A stretch of DNA of 64,000 nucleotides from EA-27 sp964396265 (GCA_964396265.1 CAYNEM010000006.1:77767-141766); one strand, 5' to 3'. Positions 52,212 to 60,249 are shown, counted from the stretch's first letter. A program made the numbers and translations. Notes: generated by a model not told the origin, from the letters alone.

Positions 52212-52284
52212 GGTTGTGCAGTCCGCGACGCGACATCATGCGTGGCTCCCGAAGGAAGCCCCCAACGGCGAATCGCGTAAGAAC

Positions 52285-52290
52285 CTTTAT
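52285..52290 (+). promoter_or_regulatory. Promoter box of the IscA-like gene
   Basis: CTTTAT stands about 30 bases upstream of the ATG at 52318 and points away from sufB, so the carrier gene has its own promoter next to that of the suf operon. Confidence 0.45.
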
Positions 52291-52317
52291 GCGACGCGAC
52301 CAACTGTTGGCGGTAGA

Positions 52318-52674
52318 ATGACGCTCGCACCGCCAAGCGCGGAGGCCCCGCCCGTCGTCGTCACGGACGCGGCGGTGAAGCGCATCAGGTTCCTCCAGGA
52401 CCGCGAGGGGAAGCCAGGGGCCGCGCTCCGCCTGCGCATCGTTGCGGGCGGATGCTCCGGCATGCAGTACCGCATCGACCTCGCGGAGGAGGTCCGCGCG
52501 ACGGACCGCGTCGTACAGAAAGACGATGTGCGGATCGCTGTGGACACGAAGTCCGTCGTCTTCCTCAAGGACTCCACGCTCGACTGGGAAGAGGATTTCT
52601 TCGGCGGCGAGTTCAAAGTCAAGAATCCGAACGCGAAAACATCGTGCTCGTGCGGGATCAGCTTTACCGTGTGA
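52318..52674 (+). CDS. HesB/IscA-type iron-sulfur carrier
   Basis: A 118-residue A-type carrier. AGGCSGMQY carries the first Cys, and SCSCGISF carries the C-x-C pair near the C-terminus. The three Cys bind a cluster or iron between subunits. FFGGEFKVKNPNAKTS is typical. ATG 52318 is preferred over longer frames because of the CTTTAT box 30 bases upstream. It is divergent from sufB and would carry clusters from SufBCD to targets. I leave open whether it is SufA, IscA or ErpA. Confidence 0.9.
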   Translation: MTLAPPSAEAPPVVVTDAAVKRIRFLQDREGKPGAALRLRIVAGGCSGMQYRIDLAEEVRATDRVVQKDDVRIAVDTKSVVFLKDSTLDWEEDFFGGEFKVKNPNAKTSCSCGISFTV

Positions 52675-52854
52675 CCGTTCACCGATCGTACCAAGGCCCG
52701 ACATCACTTTCACCCACGGCAAGATCATACGGGAGATCACGAAGCTCGGTCAGAAGGAACACTCTTGGCCCGGTTTGCCAGTCAAGGCTTCGCGAGACAG
52801 GCGGCTGGGACATGCGCTTCTTATTCTGCTAGAGCCGGAAACCAGTGAGCTGCC

Positions 52855-53790
52855 ATGATTCGCACGATGGAAACCCTTGTCAAGCTCGGACAGGGAACCA
52901 ATCAGGGGAAACTCGGGCTGTCGGTGCGCCCCGATGGAATGGTGGACCTCACCGGTCTGAAGTTCCCCTCGCCAACGACCGTCGGGAGGATTAAGGTCCA
53001 GCCAGGGGGCACTGCCCTGATACGAGAGGGCAAGCCCAAATTGAACCATTGCACCCTCACGAATGTGGACGTGTCACGCGCATCGATCGGGGAGTCCATT
53101 TGGGAAGAGCTTGACTTCACCCGGGTGTGGATGAACGATGCGAAGGCCAGGGACGTCATCTTCGCAAGCGGAAGCATGAAAGAGGTATCCTTCCACAACG
53201 CGGACCTCCGCGATTCTCACTGGGGAAAGGGAGGCAGCTTTGGTCCTGTCGTGGAGGGCGCCGACTTCGAGGGCGCGGACTTTCGAGGCAGTACGTTTAG
53301 TCATCCCTTATTTCGCGAGTGTCATTTCGTCAATGCCCGCCTGAAATCCGTCGACTTCTTCGGGGCAGCTTTCGAGAACTGCGTGTTTCGGGGGCTCCTC
53401 GAGGATGTCTCGTTCCATGGTTGGGATCAGGATCGAAGGTTCGTGAACGCGATGAAGAACGTCGACTTTTCGGGCGCTGAATTGCGATTCGTGGGATTCT
53501 CCAACGGTATCGACCTAACAACCTGTAAGTTCCCTGACAAGGGGTACATGCGAGTCCCCCATCCTCAGAGGACCTATCAGAGAGCGCTTGAGATCGTGCT
53601 CACCGAGTGGCAGGGAACCGACAAAGAAACCGGCCGCAAGTATCTCCAAGCTGTGTTGAATAATCTCTTCCGTGAGGAACAACCTTTCGACTTGATGAGG
53701 CCCGAGGACCTCATCCACTCCCCCCTTGGACGAACCGTGGGCATGGGAATCGTTCGTGCTCTGGAGAGGGCAAGTGAGCAGCAAGGATGA
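52855..53790 (+). CDS. Pentapeptide-repeat protein
   Basis: A 311-residue protein. The middle (about 65-215) shows A(D/N)Lxx-like steps: LTNVDVSRASIG, FHNADLRDSHW, EGADFEGADFRGSTFSH, VNARLKSVDFFGAAFENCVF, VDFSGAELRFVGF. These form a right-handed quadrilateral beta-helix. The last 75 residues are helical and basic (PHPQRTYQRALEIVLTEW). Pentapeptide proteins include DNA-mimic topoisomerase protectors and membrane-associated factors. Base composition is visibly less GC-rich than the suf genes, and two unusual genes follow. TTATTCT at 52821-52827 is a promoter candidate; ATG 52867 is an alternative start. Function unknown. Confidence 0.72.
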   Translation: MIRTMETLVKLGQGTNQGKLGLSVRPDGMVDLTGLKFPSPTTVGRIKVQPGGTALIREGKPKLNHCTLTNVDVSRASIGESIWEELDFTRVWMNDAKARDVIFASGSMKEVSFHNADLRDSHWGKGGSFGPVVEGADFEGADFRGSTFSHPLFRECHFVNARLKSVDFFGAAFENCVFRGLLEDVSFHGWDQDRRFVNAMKNVDFSGAELRFVGFSNGIDLTTCKFPDKGYMRVPHPQRTYQRALEIVLTEWQGTDKETGRKYLQAVLNNLFREEQPFDLMRPEDLIHSPLGRTVGMGIVRALERASEQQG

Positions 53791-53894
53791 GGAGTCTCGA
53801 CAGGGGGATCCTCTGGACTCCGAAATAGATGCGGTAATGCCATAGAGGTGGTTTCACGAATCGAGAGTTCCTTACAGGATGGCAGCGCAGGAGG

Positions 53895-54491
53895 TTGAGT
53901 TCCGCCCTCATGGAGGCATCCGCCTCTTGGAAGGTCGAAGCGCTCGGGGCCTTCGACCGAAGTGCCTCAGAACTCGAACCGAGACTCGAAACGACGAAGG
54001 AGAGCGATGTCATTCTGCAGGCGATTGGCGCTACGCTTGAATCCATACGCTTGATGGTACCCCGCAGTCTGGCGGTCGCCGGAGTTGGTGCGCTGATGAG
54101 ACTACCCGCTCAATCGCAGAGGATCGTACTCGCAGCGCCGCACACGGAGGTTGAAGTGGAGTGGCTACCAGGAGATGAGGATTTCAGAGCGGGTGAGTCT
54201 CACCATTCCATGATTGTCGACTTCGGCGAAACGAGCCCTTCCCTATTCTACCCTTGTTTCCTCGGCCTCGATCCCCGCTGTCTTCTCTTGTTCAGTGAGT
54301 CGCCGATCTCCCCACGCACCCTAGGAAGCACGCTAGAGGGGAGCGAAGGCCACGTCCAAGCATTGGAACGGATTCTCGCTCCCAAGACGTTGGCGGCCTT
54401 TCCAGCATTGGATGGGGACGTGATTGTCTTCGTTGGGCAAGCGGAATCCTTTGTCTCCACGGTGATGGGAAAGGAGAGTCCGCAGGATTAG
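53895..54491 (+). CDS. Unknown protein of the lower-GC island
   Basis: A 198-residue frame from TTG 53895; ATG 53910 is the first canonical start. A ribosome-binding-like AGGAGG lies just before the TTG. I recognise no family. The sequence alternates strands and helices (VDFGETSPSLFYPCFLGLDP, RCLLLFSESPISPRTLG, DGDVIVFVGQAESFV) and has no signal peptide or membrane helix. Its stop is two bases before the SUKH gene start, so the two are one transcription and probably functional unit. Composition differs from the flanking chromosome, suggesting transfer. Confidence 0.6.
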   Translation: MSSALMEASASWKVEALGAFDRSASELEPRLETTKESDVILQAIGATLESIRLMVPRSLAVAGVGALMRLPAQSQRIVLAAPHTEVEVEWLPGDEDFRAGESHHSMIVDFGETSPSLFYPCFLGLDPRCLLLFSESPISPRTLGSTLEGSEGHVQALERILAPKTLAAFPALDGDVIVFVGQAESFVSTVMGKESPQD

Positions 54492-54493
54492 TC

Positions 54494-55021
54494 ATGAGCG
54501 TGGAGGACATAGACCGCATATTGGCTCGGATTCGAGCCATGGGGACGGAGGGTCGTCGCGTCTCTCACCGCGGGCAGCCAGTGAAGGTGCCGTTACGATG
54601 TTCCGTTGTGCCGGGAACGGATTGGGACCAGCGAGATTTGGAAACAATCCTCGGCGCAACCCTGCCGGACGAGCTCGTCGAACTCTGGCGCCAAACGTCA
54701 GGGCTGCGCCTTTTCGAGGACGCAGTCTATGGCCAGTGGGGTCTCGTAATCTGGAGCCTGGTCGAAATGATGACGAAAAGCCCCTCGGAAGTCGCTCGAA
54801 GAGAGGTGGACTTCGGCCCGGGAGACGTAGTGATTGGCAAGTTCCTTGGCGACCAAGATAGGCTGATGATAAGGTGTGAGAAGCGTAAAAATGACTTCGG
54901 GTCAGTATTGATTGAGCTAGAAATGGACCCGCGGGAGGAATGGCCGGTTGTCGCTAGGTCTCTCTCCGGGTTCTTGGAGAAGTTCCTTTCGGCCTGGGGA
55001 GACAAGTTTTGGGAGCCCTAG
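54494..55021 (+). CDS. SUKH (SMI1/KNR4) superfamily protein
   Basis: A 175-residue protein. TLPDELVELWRQTSGLRLFED is the SUKH signature helix and loop, followed by WGLVIWSLVEM, VIGKFLGDQDRLMIRC and SGFLEKFLSAWG. In bacteria and archaea this superfamily is best known as immunity proteins that neutralise nuclease or deaminase toxins of polymorphic toxin systems. No toxin is adjacent. Coupling to the unknown upstream gene suggests a two-part module. The island ends at an isolated TATA box (55048). Confidence 0.75.
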   Translation: MSVEDIDRILARIRAMGTEGRRVSHRGQPVKVPLRCSVVPGTDWDQRDLETILGATLPDELVELWRQTSGLRLFEDAVYGQWGLVIWSLVEMMTKSPSEVARREVDFGPGDVVIGKFLGDQDRLMIRCEKRKNDFGSVLIELEMDPREEWPVVARSLSGFLEKFLSAWGDKFWEP

Positions 55022-55047
55022 GAGGGCCGGGAACCCGACGCGGACCT

Positions 55048-55104
55048 ATAAATGGAACTCCGCCGGCTTCATGGCCCGAGCCCTCGAGGAAACCGACTCC
55101 TAGT
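55048..55104 (+). promoter_or_regulatory. Isolated TATA box with a ten-codon ORF
   Basis: TATAAAT (55048-55054) is the best TATA match in several kilobases but leads to no recognisable gene on the plus strand. An ATG at 55072, about 20 bases away, opens MARALEETDS then TAG (55104). The next gene is convergent and ends at 55142. It may drive a small RNA or mark the end of the inserted island. Confidence 0.4.
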
Positions 55105-55141
55105 TGATGACGGCAATAGTGCTTGACAGATGCAGCCGCGG

Positions 55142-56320
55142 CTACAGGTGTTCCGCTGCCAATTCCGCGAGGTCGATCGTCTCCAGGCCGCGGTTCTTCT
55201 TCGCGACCTCGTTCAGGTGATCGAGTGCGTGCGGGCACGTCGTGACCATCAGCGCCGCGCCCGTCTCGCGACCCTCCGTGAGTCGACGCGCCGCCAACCG
55301 CGTGGCCTCCTCCGGGAACGCCTCCTTGAACCCGCCGTGAGCCCCGGAGCACAGCGTCGTGTCACGGTTGTGGAACATCTCAAGCTGCACGACGCCTTGC
55401 AGATACTTCATCGCGGTCCGCGGCGCTTCAGACTGGCCGCACACCCGCCCGAGCTGGCACGCGTCGTGGTACGCGACCTTCCGCTCGATCTTCTTCGAGA
55501 ACTTCAGGCGCCGGTCCTTCACGAGCTTCTCGATGTACTGCGAGATGTGGAACACCGCGAACGGCGGGCTGCCCCCGTACCGGCGGTAGTCCTTGAGGAA
55601 CGCGCGGTAGCACTCCGCGCATGCGGTCACCAGCGCCTTCGCCCCGGTCCCCGCCACCGCCTCGATGTTGTGGGGCATGAGCTCCCGCTTCACGAAATCC
55701 CCGAACCCCATCCGGGCGAGCGGCCCTCCGGAGCACCACTCCTCGCGACCGAGCACACGGTACCGCACTTTGGCGGCGTTGAGGATTTTCACGACGGCCT
55801 GCGCGATCGAGTTCCTCTCGAACGAGGCGTTGCATCCGACCCAGAACAGCACCTCGGGAGACGGCGACTGCTCCACGCCCGCAGCCCGGAACCAGTCGTC
55901 GCGCGTCTCGTTGTCCCTCCCGTACAAGTTCTTCGTCGCCTTCGCGTTTTCGAGGAGCGGCAGATGTTCGGGCAGCGGCCCGAGCCCTTCCTTCACGAGC
56001 GTCTCCTTCACGTCGTCCCAGAGACCGTCGAACGGGATGTCCGCGTGGCACACGCTCTCGCACGCGCCGCAGCCCGTGCACTCGTACACCGCGCGTGTGA
56101 ACTCTCTCGAGATCTCGCTTCCCTTCTTGAGCCGCGTGGGACGCTTGAGGATGTAGTCCAGGGGCGACCACATCTCCACACCTTTCATCAGGAAGACCTT
56201 CCCGCGGGGGGCGGCGGACTCCCATCCGATCTCCTGGTACGCGGGGCAAACGGGCACGCAGTATCCGCACATGTTGCACGCGTGCAGGTCCTCCGCGAAC
56301 GCCTTGAACGACACCGCCAT
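55142..56320 (-). CDS. HdrD/GlpC-like iron-sulfur oxidoreductase
   Basis: A 392-residue protein. The N-terminus holds two [4Fe-4S] ferredoxin motifs (CNMCGYCVPVCP and CTGCGACESVCH). The C-terminal part has two cysteine-rich CCG-type domains: VGCNASFER...EEWCSGGPLARMG...TACAECYRAF, and YHDACQLGRV...TTLCSGAHGGF...TTCPHALDHL. In both, the usual CCG reads C-S-G, and the last C-x-x-C of the second domain is reduced to one Cys. The active-site cluster of true heterodisulfide reductase may therefore be absent or altered. It could transfer electrons for a dehydrogenase such as glycolate or lactate oxidation. It is the last gene of a minus-strand run with a rubredoxin-like protein eight bases upstream. 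Confidence 0.8.
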   Translation of the reverse strand: MAVSFKAFAEDLHACNMCGYCVPVCPAYQEIGWESAAPRGKVFLMKGVEMWSPLDYILKRPTRLKKGSEISREFTRAVYECTGCGACESVCHADIPFDGLWDDVKETLVKEGLGPLPEHLPLLENAKATKNLYGRDNETRDDWFRAAGVEQSPSPEVLFWVGCNASFERNSIAQAVVKILNAAKVRYRVLGREEWCSGGPLARMGFGDFVKRELMPHNIEAVAGTGAKALVTACAECYRAFLKDYRRYGGSPPFAVFHISQYIEKLVKDRRLKFSKKIERKVAYHDACQLGRVCGQSEAPRTAMKYLQGVVQLEMFHNRDTTLCSGAHGGFKEAFPEEATRLAARRLTEGRETGAALMVTTCPHALDHLNEVAKKNRGLETIDLAELAAEHL

Positions 56321-56328
56321 GATTCCAC

Positions 56329-56871
56329 CTACGGGGGCGAACCGACCCGCTCCCGCTCCTCCTTCGCCTCTTCATGCAACGCCTTCTGGATCGCGATCGC
56401 ACGGGAAGCCGCCTCCTTGGCGGCGGGCTTAGCAGCGCCCTGCGCGAACTTCCGCGAGAAGGAGAGGGCATCCTTCGTCGACCTCGCGACCATGTTCCAC
56501 GCCTCGTCCTGCTTCACGTCCCTCTCGAACGCATAGCGCGCGGCGCCGCACGCGGGGCACGATTCCGGCGGCTCCTTCCCCTTGGCTTCGTGGCTGCACA
56601 CGACGCACACCATGCGCTCGAATCTCTCGAAGGGGAACACCTCGGGCGCGTCTCCCCTGGCCTTCGCGCCCGGGACCTCCTCGAGCGCATCGCGGGCCTT
56701 CTCGAACTCCTCTGCAGCGCGGCCGAAGATGAACTTCACACGAGGGTCCGCGGACAGGGACTTCGCGCGTCGAAAGAACGCGACCCCGTCACGGCCCACC
56801 TGTGCGGCGATCCGGAGGGTATCGGTCTTCTTCGGGGGCGCTTTTGAAGGGGAGCGACCTCTTGCGGGCAC
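56329..56871 (-). CDS. Rubredoxin/rubrerythrin-like protein with helical domain
   Basis: The frame ends at 56329, eight bases before the HdrD-like start. A helical N-terminal half (AAQVGRDGVAFFRRAKSLSA, FGRAAEEFEKARDALEEV) is followed by a zinc/iron ribbon, VCVVCSHEAKGKEPPESCP with ACGAARYAF (two CxxC pairs), and a helical C-terminus. This resembles rubrerythrin C-terminal rubredoxin-like sites, but the carboxylate di-iron motifs are not obvious. The start is uncertain: GTG 56871 (180 residues) and GTG 56799 are candidates. It may donate electrons to the neighbouring Fe-S enzyme. Confidence 0.6.
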   Translation of the reverse strand: MPARGRSPSKAPPKKTDTLRIAAQVGRDGVAFFRRAKSLSADPRVKFIFGRAAEEFEKARDALEEVPGAKARGDAPEVFPFERFERMVCVVCSHEAKGKEPPESCPACGAARYAFERDVKQDEAWNMVARSTKDALSFSRKFAQGAAKPAAKEAASRAIAIQKALHEEAKEERERVGSPP

Positions 56872-56924
56872 GGGCGGGCGCGCATACTGGGCATGGGTAA
56901 TGAAGATTTGGCAGTTGGGCGGAA

Positions 56925-57230
56925 TCAGATGCCCATGCCGAACTGCTTCTTCCCGATGTCCGACATCGCCTCCGGCGTCCACGGCGGGTCCCACACGATC
57001 TGGACCTCCGCCTCCTTCACACCGGGGAGCGCCTCGATCTTCCGCTTTACGTCGGAGGACAGGTACGCGGACGCGGGACAGCCGGGCGCGGTGAGGGTCA
57101 TCTTGACCACGATCGTCTCCTCCCCGATGGCGATGTCGTACACGAGCCCGAGGTCCCAGATGTTGATCGGGATCTCCGGGTCGTAGCACTTCTTCAACAC
57201 GGCGACGACGTCGTCCTTGCTCAAGGCCAT
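56925..57230 (-). CDS. MIP18/DUF59-family Fe-S maturation factor
   Basis: A 101-residue protein with DPEIPINIWDLGLVYDI and MTLTAPGCPASAYL (the conserved Cys) and W-P-rich AEVQIVWDPPWTPE. The family (SufT, PaaD, MIP18) helps load clusters into target proteins. TAATAA (57261-57266, minus-strand TTATTA) is about 30 bases upstream of the ATG. It sits in the same direction as the HdrD-like and rubredoxin-like genes, consistent with serving Fe-S clients. I do not separate SufT from PaaD here. Confidence 0.88.
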   Translation of the reverse strand: MALSKDDVVAVLKKCYDPEIPINIWDLGLVYDIAIGEETIVVKMTLTAPGCPASAYLSSDVKRKIEALPGVKEAEVQIVWDPPWTPEAMSDIGKKQFGMGI

Positions 57231-57282
57231 GGTTCTCGCAAGTAACTAGCAGGCCGTCGCTAATAACGTTTGGGTCCCACGC

Positions 57283-57726
57283 TCAGTGGACGATCGGCTT
57301 CCGGCCAGGGAACCCGGCCTCGAGCGTGTGCCAGAAAGCGATCGAGTGCTCCCCGCGCTGCCAGCACAGGTAGACGAGCTCCCCGTTCACGTACCCGTAG
57401 AAGTCCACGAGCCCTCGGTTCGGGTCCTTGAGCTCGCAGCCCATGGTGTTCAGGCGAATCGCGCACTCGTTGAGACCTTGCAACGAGGACGACAGCTCCT
57501 CGCGCATCCGCGCGTACGTCTCGTGATCAGGATTGTCCTTGTCCTCGACAAGCTTCCCCCAGTACGACTCGAGGTCCGCGACCAGGTCCCCGACCTCGCG
57601 CGCCCGCACGGACTTCGTGTCCATTTCGCGGAAGATCGTGTCGATCTGCGGCAGGAGGACGTTGGCCTCCTCCAAAGTGAAAATCCGCCTCGGGGTGGCC
57701 GCGATGTCGAGCTGGGTGTCCGTCAG
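57283..57726 (-). CDS. DUF2203 protein with a probable non-AUG start
   Basis: The frame reads IFTLEEANVLLPQIDTIFREM, the DUF2203 signature, then DFYGYVNGELVYLCWQRGE and a GFPGRKPI end. Family members usually begin just before FTLEEAN, but no ATG, GTG or TTG is available there: TTG 57675 lies inside FTLEEAN and an in-frame stop is only 23 codons further upstream. CTG 57726 is preceded six bases earlier by GGAGG, so CTG initiation giving 147 residues is proposed. An ATG at 57748, about 15 bases from the CTTTAA box (57761-57766), is in another frame, so a small deletion is the alternative. Function unknown. Confidence 0.7.
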   Translation of the reverse strand: MTDTQLDIAATPRRIFTLEEANVLLPQIDTIFREMDTKSVRAREVGDLVADLESYWGKLVEDKDNPDHETYARMREELSSSLQGLNECAIRLNTMGCELKDPNRGLVDFYGYVNGELVYLCWQRGEHSIAFWHTLEAGFPGRKPIVH

Positions 57727-57768
57727 ACCCTGCCTCCGAGGTCATCATGGGAATCGTGACTTAAAGCG

Positions 57769-58758
57769 TTATTCCCCAGAGGCCGCGGATTTACTACGTA
57801 TGGCGTTTCGCGCGGCGATCATGACCTTCAACTTCTCCCGCACCTCGTCCGGCGTGCGCGTCTTCAAGCCGCAGTCCGGCTCGATCCACACGCGCTCCGG
57901 CGGCAGGAGCCGGAGAGTCCTCGCGATGCCGTCCTCGATCTCCGCTGTGCTCTCGACCCGGTGGGTGTGCACGTCAAGGACGCCGAGGCCGAGCTCCTTC
58001 GACGCGTCGAACGGCACCTCCTCGAAGAGCTTCAGGAGCTCGAAGTTCTCGTTCTTGAACGCGAGATGGATCTGCTTGACGGGAAGCCGAAGCATCCCCG
58101 GGTAGATCCGGGAGATGTCGCCGTAGCAGATGTGCGTGTGGAACTCCGCGTCGATCCCGCGCACGACGACCTCCATCGCCTCGACCCCCAGGTCGAAGTC
58201 TGCGTCGGGACGCGTGTGGATCGCGGGTTCGTCGATCTGGATGTACTTCGCCCCCGCCCGCGCAAGCGCCGCAGCCTCCTTGTGGACCACGCGCGCCATC
58301 GCGAGCACGGCGTCGCGGCGCGAGGGGTAGTACTCGTCGAAGGACCACTCGACGATCGTGTACGGGCCGGTCAGCATCCCCTTCATGGGCTTGTCCGTGA
58401 GACCCTGGGCGTAGCTCCAGTAGTCGAGCGTGATCGGCTTGTCCCAGCGCACCTCGTCGACGATCACGGGCTTGTGGTAGTACCGGTTCCCGTAGGAGCG
58501 CACGAGTTGGCCGGGGCGCATGCCTGCCATGTTCTCGCCGAAATAGCCGACCATGTCCCCGCGCTCCATCTCCCCGTGGACGAACACGTCCAGGCCGAGC
58601 GCCTCCTGCAATTCGACGACCTCCTTCGTCGCCTGGCGGGTGAGGGTGTCGAGTTCCTCGCGGGACATTTTCCCCACGGAGAACTGACCGCGGGCCTTCT
58701 GCAGGTACTCGGGCTTTGCAAAGCTTCCCACCGTCGTCGTCAGTAAGGGGGCGGTCAT
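57769..58758 (-). CDS. Core methionine synthase (MetE C-terminal type), zinc site intact
   Basis: A 329-residue single-barrel enzyme with LTTTVGSFAKPEYL at the start, VHGEMERGDMVGYFGENM, KGMLTGPYTIVEWS and YIQIDEPAI. Zinc ligands His209 and Cys211 (FHTHICYGD), Glu237 (FKNEN) and Cys296 (EPDCGLKTR) have the spacing of MetE. It transfers a methyl group to homocysteine; archaeal core enzymes may take it from methylcobalamin or methyl-pterin proteins rather than methyl-tetrahydrofolate polyglutamate. The start overlaps the stop of the upstream paralogue (ATGA, 58755-58758), so both are made together. Confidence 0.9.
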   Translation of the reverse strand: MTAPLLTTTVGSFAKPEYLQKARGQFSVGKMSREELDTLTRQATKEVVELQEALGLDVFVHGEMERGDMVGYFGENMAGMRPGQLVRSYGNRYYHKPVIVDEVRWDKPITLDYWSYAQGLTDKPMKGMLTGPYTIVEWSFDEYYPSRRDAVLAMARVVHKEAAALARAGAKYIQIDEPAIHTRPDADFDLGVEAMEVVVRGIDAEFHTHICYGDISRIYPGMLRLPVKQIHLAFKNENFELLKLFEEVPFDASKELGLGVLDVHTHRVESTAEIEDGIARTLRLLPPERVWIEPDCGLKTRTPDEVREKLKVMIAARNAIRSKSAASGE

Positions 58759-59756
58759 CGCGCACCCTCACTCGCGAGTTTGGCGGCGGCGACGAGGACC
58801 TCGACCTTCGCGCGCGCCTTCGGCCGCGGGAGGAACTCGAGGCCGTTGGAGGGGGAGAGGAACGATGCCTCGAGCGGCACGTAGTCGCGGAACGAGAGGG
58901 CCTGCTTGGCCACGATCGCCGGGTCCTCGATCTTCGTGTTCCGCGCGTCGAGGAGGCCGAGCGCGACGGGCTTCTCGATCCGGCGTCTCCGGAGCGCCTC
59001 CGCTGTTCGAACACCCTGGACGAGGTCGAAGCCGAAGACGTCGAACGGCAGGGCCAGCAGGGCTTCCAGGATAGGTTCCACGCCGCCAAAGTAGGTGAAC
59101 AGCCAAGTTCGCGCGTCCCCCTTTCCCCGCACGAGCGTGGCGGCGATCTCCTCGTAACCCTTCGGGATGGACGGGGACCGAACAAGCGCGGGCTCGTCGA
59201 TCTGAATGTCCCGCGCCCCCGCCTTCGCGAGCGCCTCGACCTCCCGTCCCAAGGCGACCGCCAGATCGTGCACAAGAGGAGAGGTCTTGGAGACCCCACC
59301 CTCGGAGAGCGCCGCGAGGGTGTAGGGGCCCGTCAGGACCGCTTTCACCTGCGCAGGGCTCGCCGCAGCTGCCTCCCGGAAATCGTCCACGGTGACCGGT
59401 CCCTTCCACCGCACCGTGCCGTCCGCGCGGGGCCGCCGGTAGTACGTGTTCGTGTCGAAGTAACGCTCGAGGGCGCCGATCTCGAAGCCGTCGAGCCGGG
59501 AGGCGAAGTGGCTCTGGGAGTCGTACCAGGTCACCTGCCCATCCGTCACGAGGTCGACGCCAGCCGCGGCTTGCTCCCGCACGACCTCCTTCAAGATCCC
59601 GACCTGGACGGCACGGAGGCCATCCCGGGGGAGCTCTCCCCTCTCCCATTTCGCGATGGCCCTGCGGAGGCGCTGGCCCTCGTGCGAGTCGTCGACGCGA
59701 GGATAACTGCCGACGACGGTGGTCCTCAAGATCGTACGCCTTGGCGGGTCGATGAG
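58755..59756 (-). CDS. MetE N-terminal-like paralogue without zinc ligands, 5' end at a gap
   Basis: A barrel protein reading LRTTVVGSYPRVDDSHEG, KAVLTGPYTLAALSEGG and IQIDEPALV, clearly related to the downstream core methionine synthase. The zinc positions are gone: LFTYFGGVE replaces the HxC segment and LSPSNGLEFLPR replaces EPDCGLKTR. This corresponds to the N-terminal half of long MetE, encoded as a separate gene. It probably binds the methyl donor or stabilises the partner. TTG 59729 could be the start (324 residues); otherwise the gene begins inside the N run at 59757. Confidence 0.82.
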   Translation of the reverse strand, partial: LIDPPRRTILRTTVVGSYPRVDDSHEGQRLRRAIAKWERGELPRDGLRAVQVGILKEVVREQAAAGVDLVTDGQVTWYDSQSHFASRLDGFEIGALERYFDTNTYYRRPRADGTVRWKGPVTVDDFREAAAASPAQVKAVLTGPYTLAALSEGGVSKTSPLVHDLAVALGREVEALAKAGARDIQIDEPALVRSPSIPKGYEEIAATLVRGKGDARTWLFTYFGGVEPILEALLALPFDVFGFDLVQGVRTAEALRRRRIEKPVALGLLDARNTKIEDPAIVAKQALSFRDYVPLEASFLSPSNGLEFLPRPKARAKVEVLVAAAKLASEGAR

Positions 59757-59856
59757 NNNNNNNNNNNNNNNNNNNNNNNNNNNNNNNNNNNNNNNNNNNN
59801 NNNNNNNNNNNNNNNNNNNNNNNNNNNNNNNNNNNNNNNNNNNNNNNNNNNNNNNN
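59757..59856. other. Assembly gap (100 N)
   Basis: One hundred N mark a scaffold join of unknown true length. It hides the promoter and possibly the start of the MetE N-like gene and the far upstream region of the HxlR gene. Adjacency across it should be treated as provisional. Confidence 0.95.
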
Positions 59857-59860
59857 CGCG

Positions 59861-59869
59861 TTTGCATAA
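59861..59869 (+). promoter_or_regulatory. Promoter of the HxlR-TFB-eIF1 operon
   Basis: TTTGCATAA stands about 28 bases before the ATG at 59893, directly beside the gap. It is the only AT-rich box before the operon. Confidence 0.45.
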
Positions 59870-59892
59870 CAAAGGTGCGAGCGAACCGAACG

Positions 59893-60249
59893 ATGCCCGA
59901 GGAAGGAGGCTGCGAGAGCGGGGACTGCCACGCGGTGGTGGCCATCCACGTGCTCGTCTCCGAGCTGAAGCTCCTGACGATGCACGGCCTGATGGGTCAC
60001 GGACGCCGGTTCAACGAACTCCGGGAGGTCACCGGGATCTGCCAGTCCAGCCTCGCCCGGACCCTCCGGGAGCTCGAGGAGCTGGGGATCGCGGAGCGGG
60101 TCGTCCACGCGGACGAGAGGCCCATGGGGGTCGAATACCGCCTGACGGCGATGGGCAAAGACCTGGGCCTGGCGATCGCCGCGTTCGAGCGTTGGACGGA
60201 TCGGTGGATGGAGCAGCTCCAGGCACACGTGGGGAGGTCGTTCGCGTAA
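59893..60249 (+). CDS. HxlR-family winged-helix regulator
   Basis: A 118-residue protein with the HxlR pattern: Cys-containing ESGDCHAVVAIHVLVSELK, MGHGRRFNELREVTGICQSS, LARTLRELEELGIAERVVH and MGVEYRLTAMGKDLG. The family binds DNA as dimers and often senses thiols or electrophiles through a Cys near the N-terminus, here at GDC. Its stop shares an A with the tfb start (TAATG). Coupling of a specific regulator to a general transcription factor is unusual. Confidence 0.85.
   Translation: MPEEGGCESGDCHAVVAIHVLVSELKLLTMHGLMGHGRRFNELREVTGICQSSLARTLRELEELGIAERVVHADERPMGVEYRLTAMGKDLGLAIAAFERWTDRWMEQLQAHVGRSFA

Noticed and set aside
57527..57748. 73-codon frame from ATG ATG after the promoter box
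   Set aside because: It is out of frame with the conserved DUF2203 protein and has an unnatural composition. It is used only as evidence for a possible indel.
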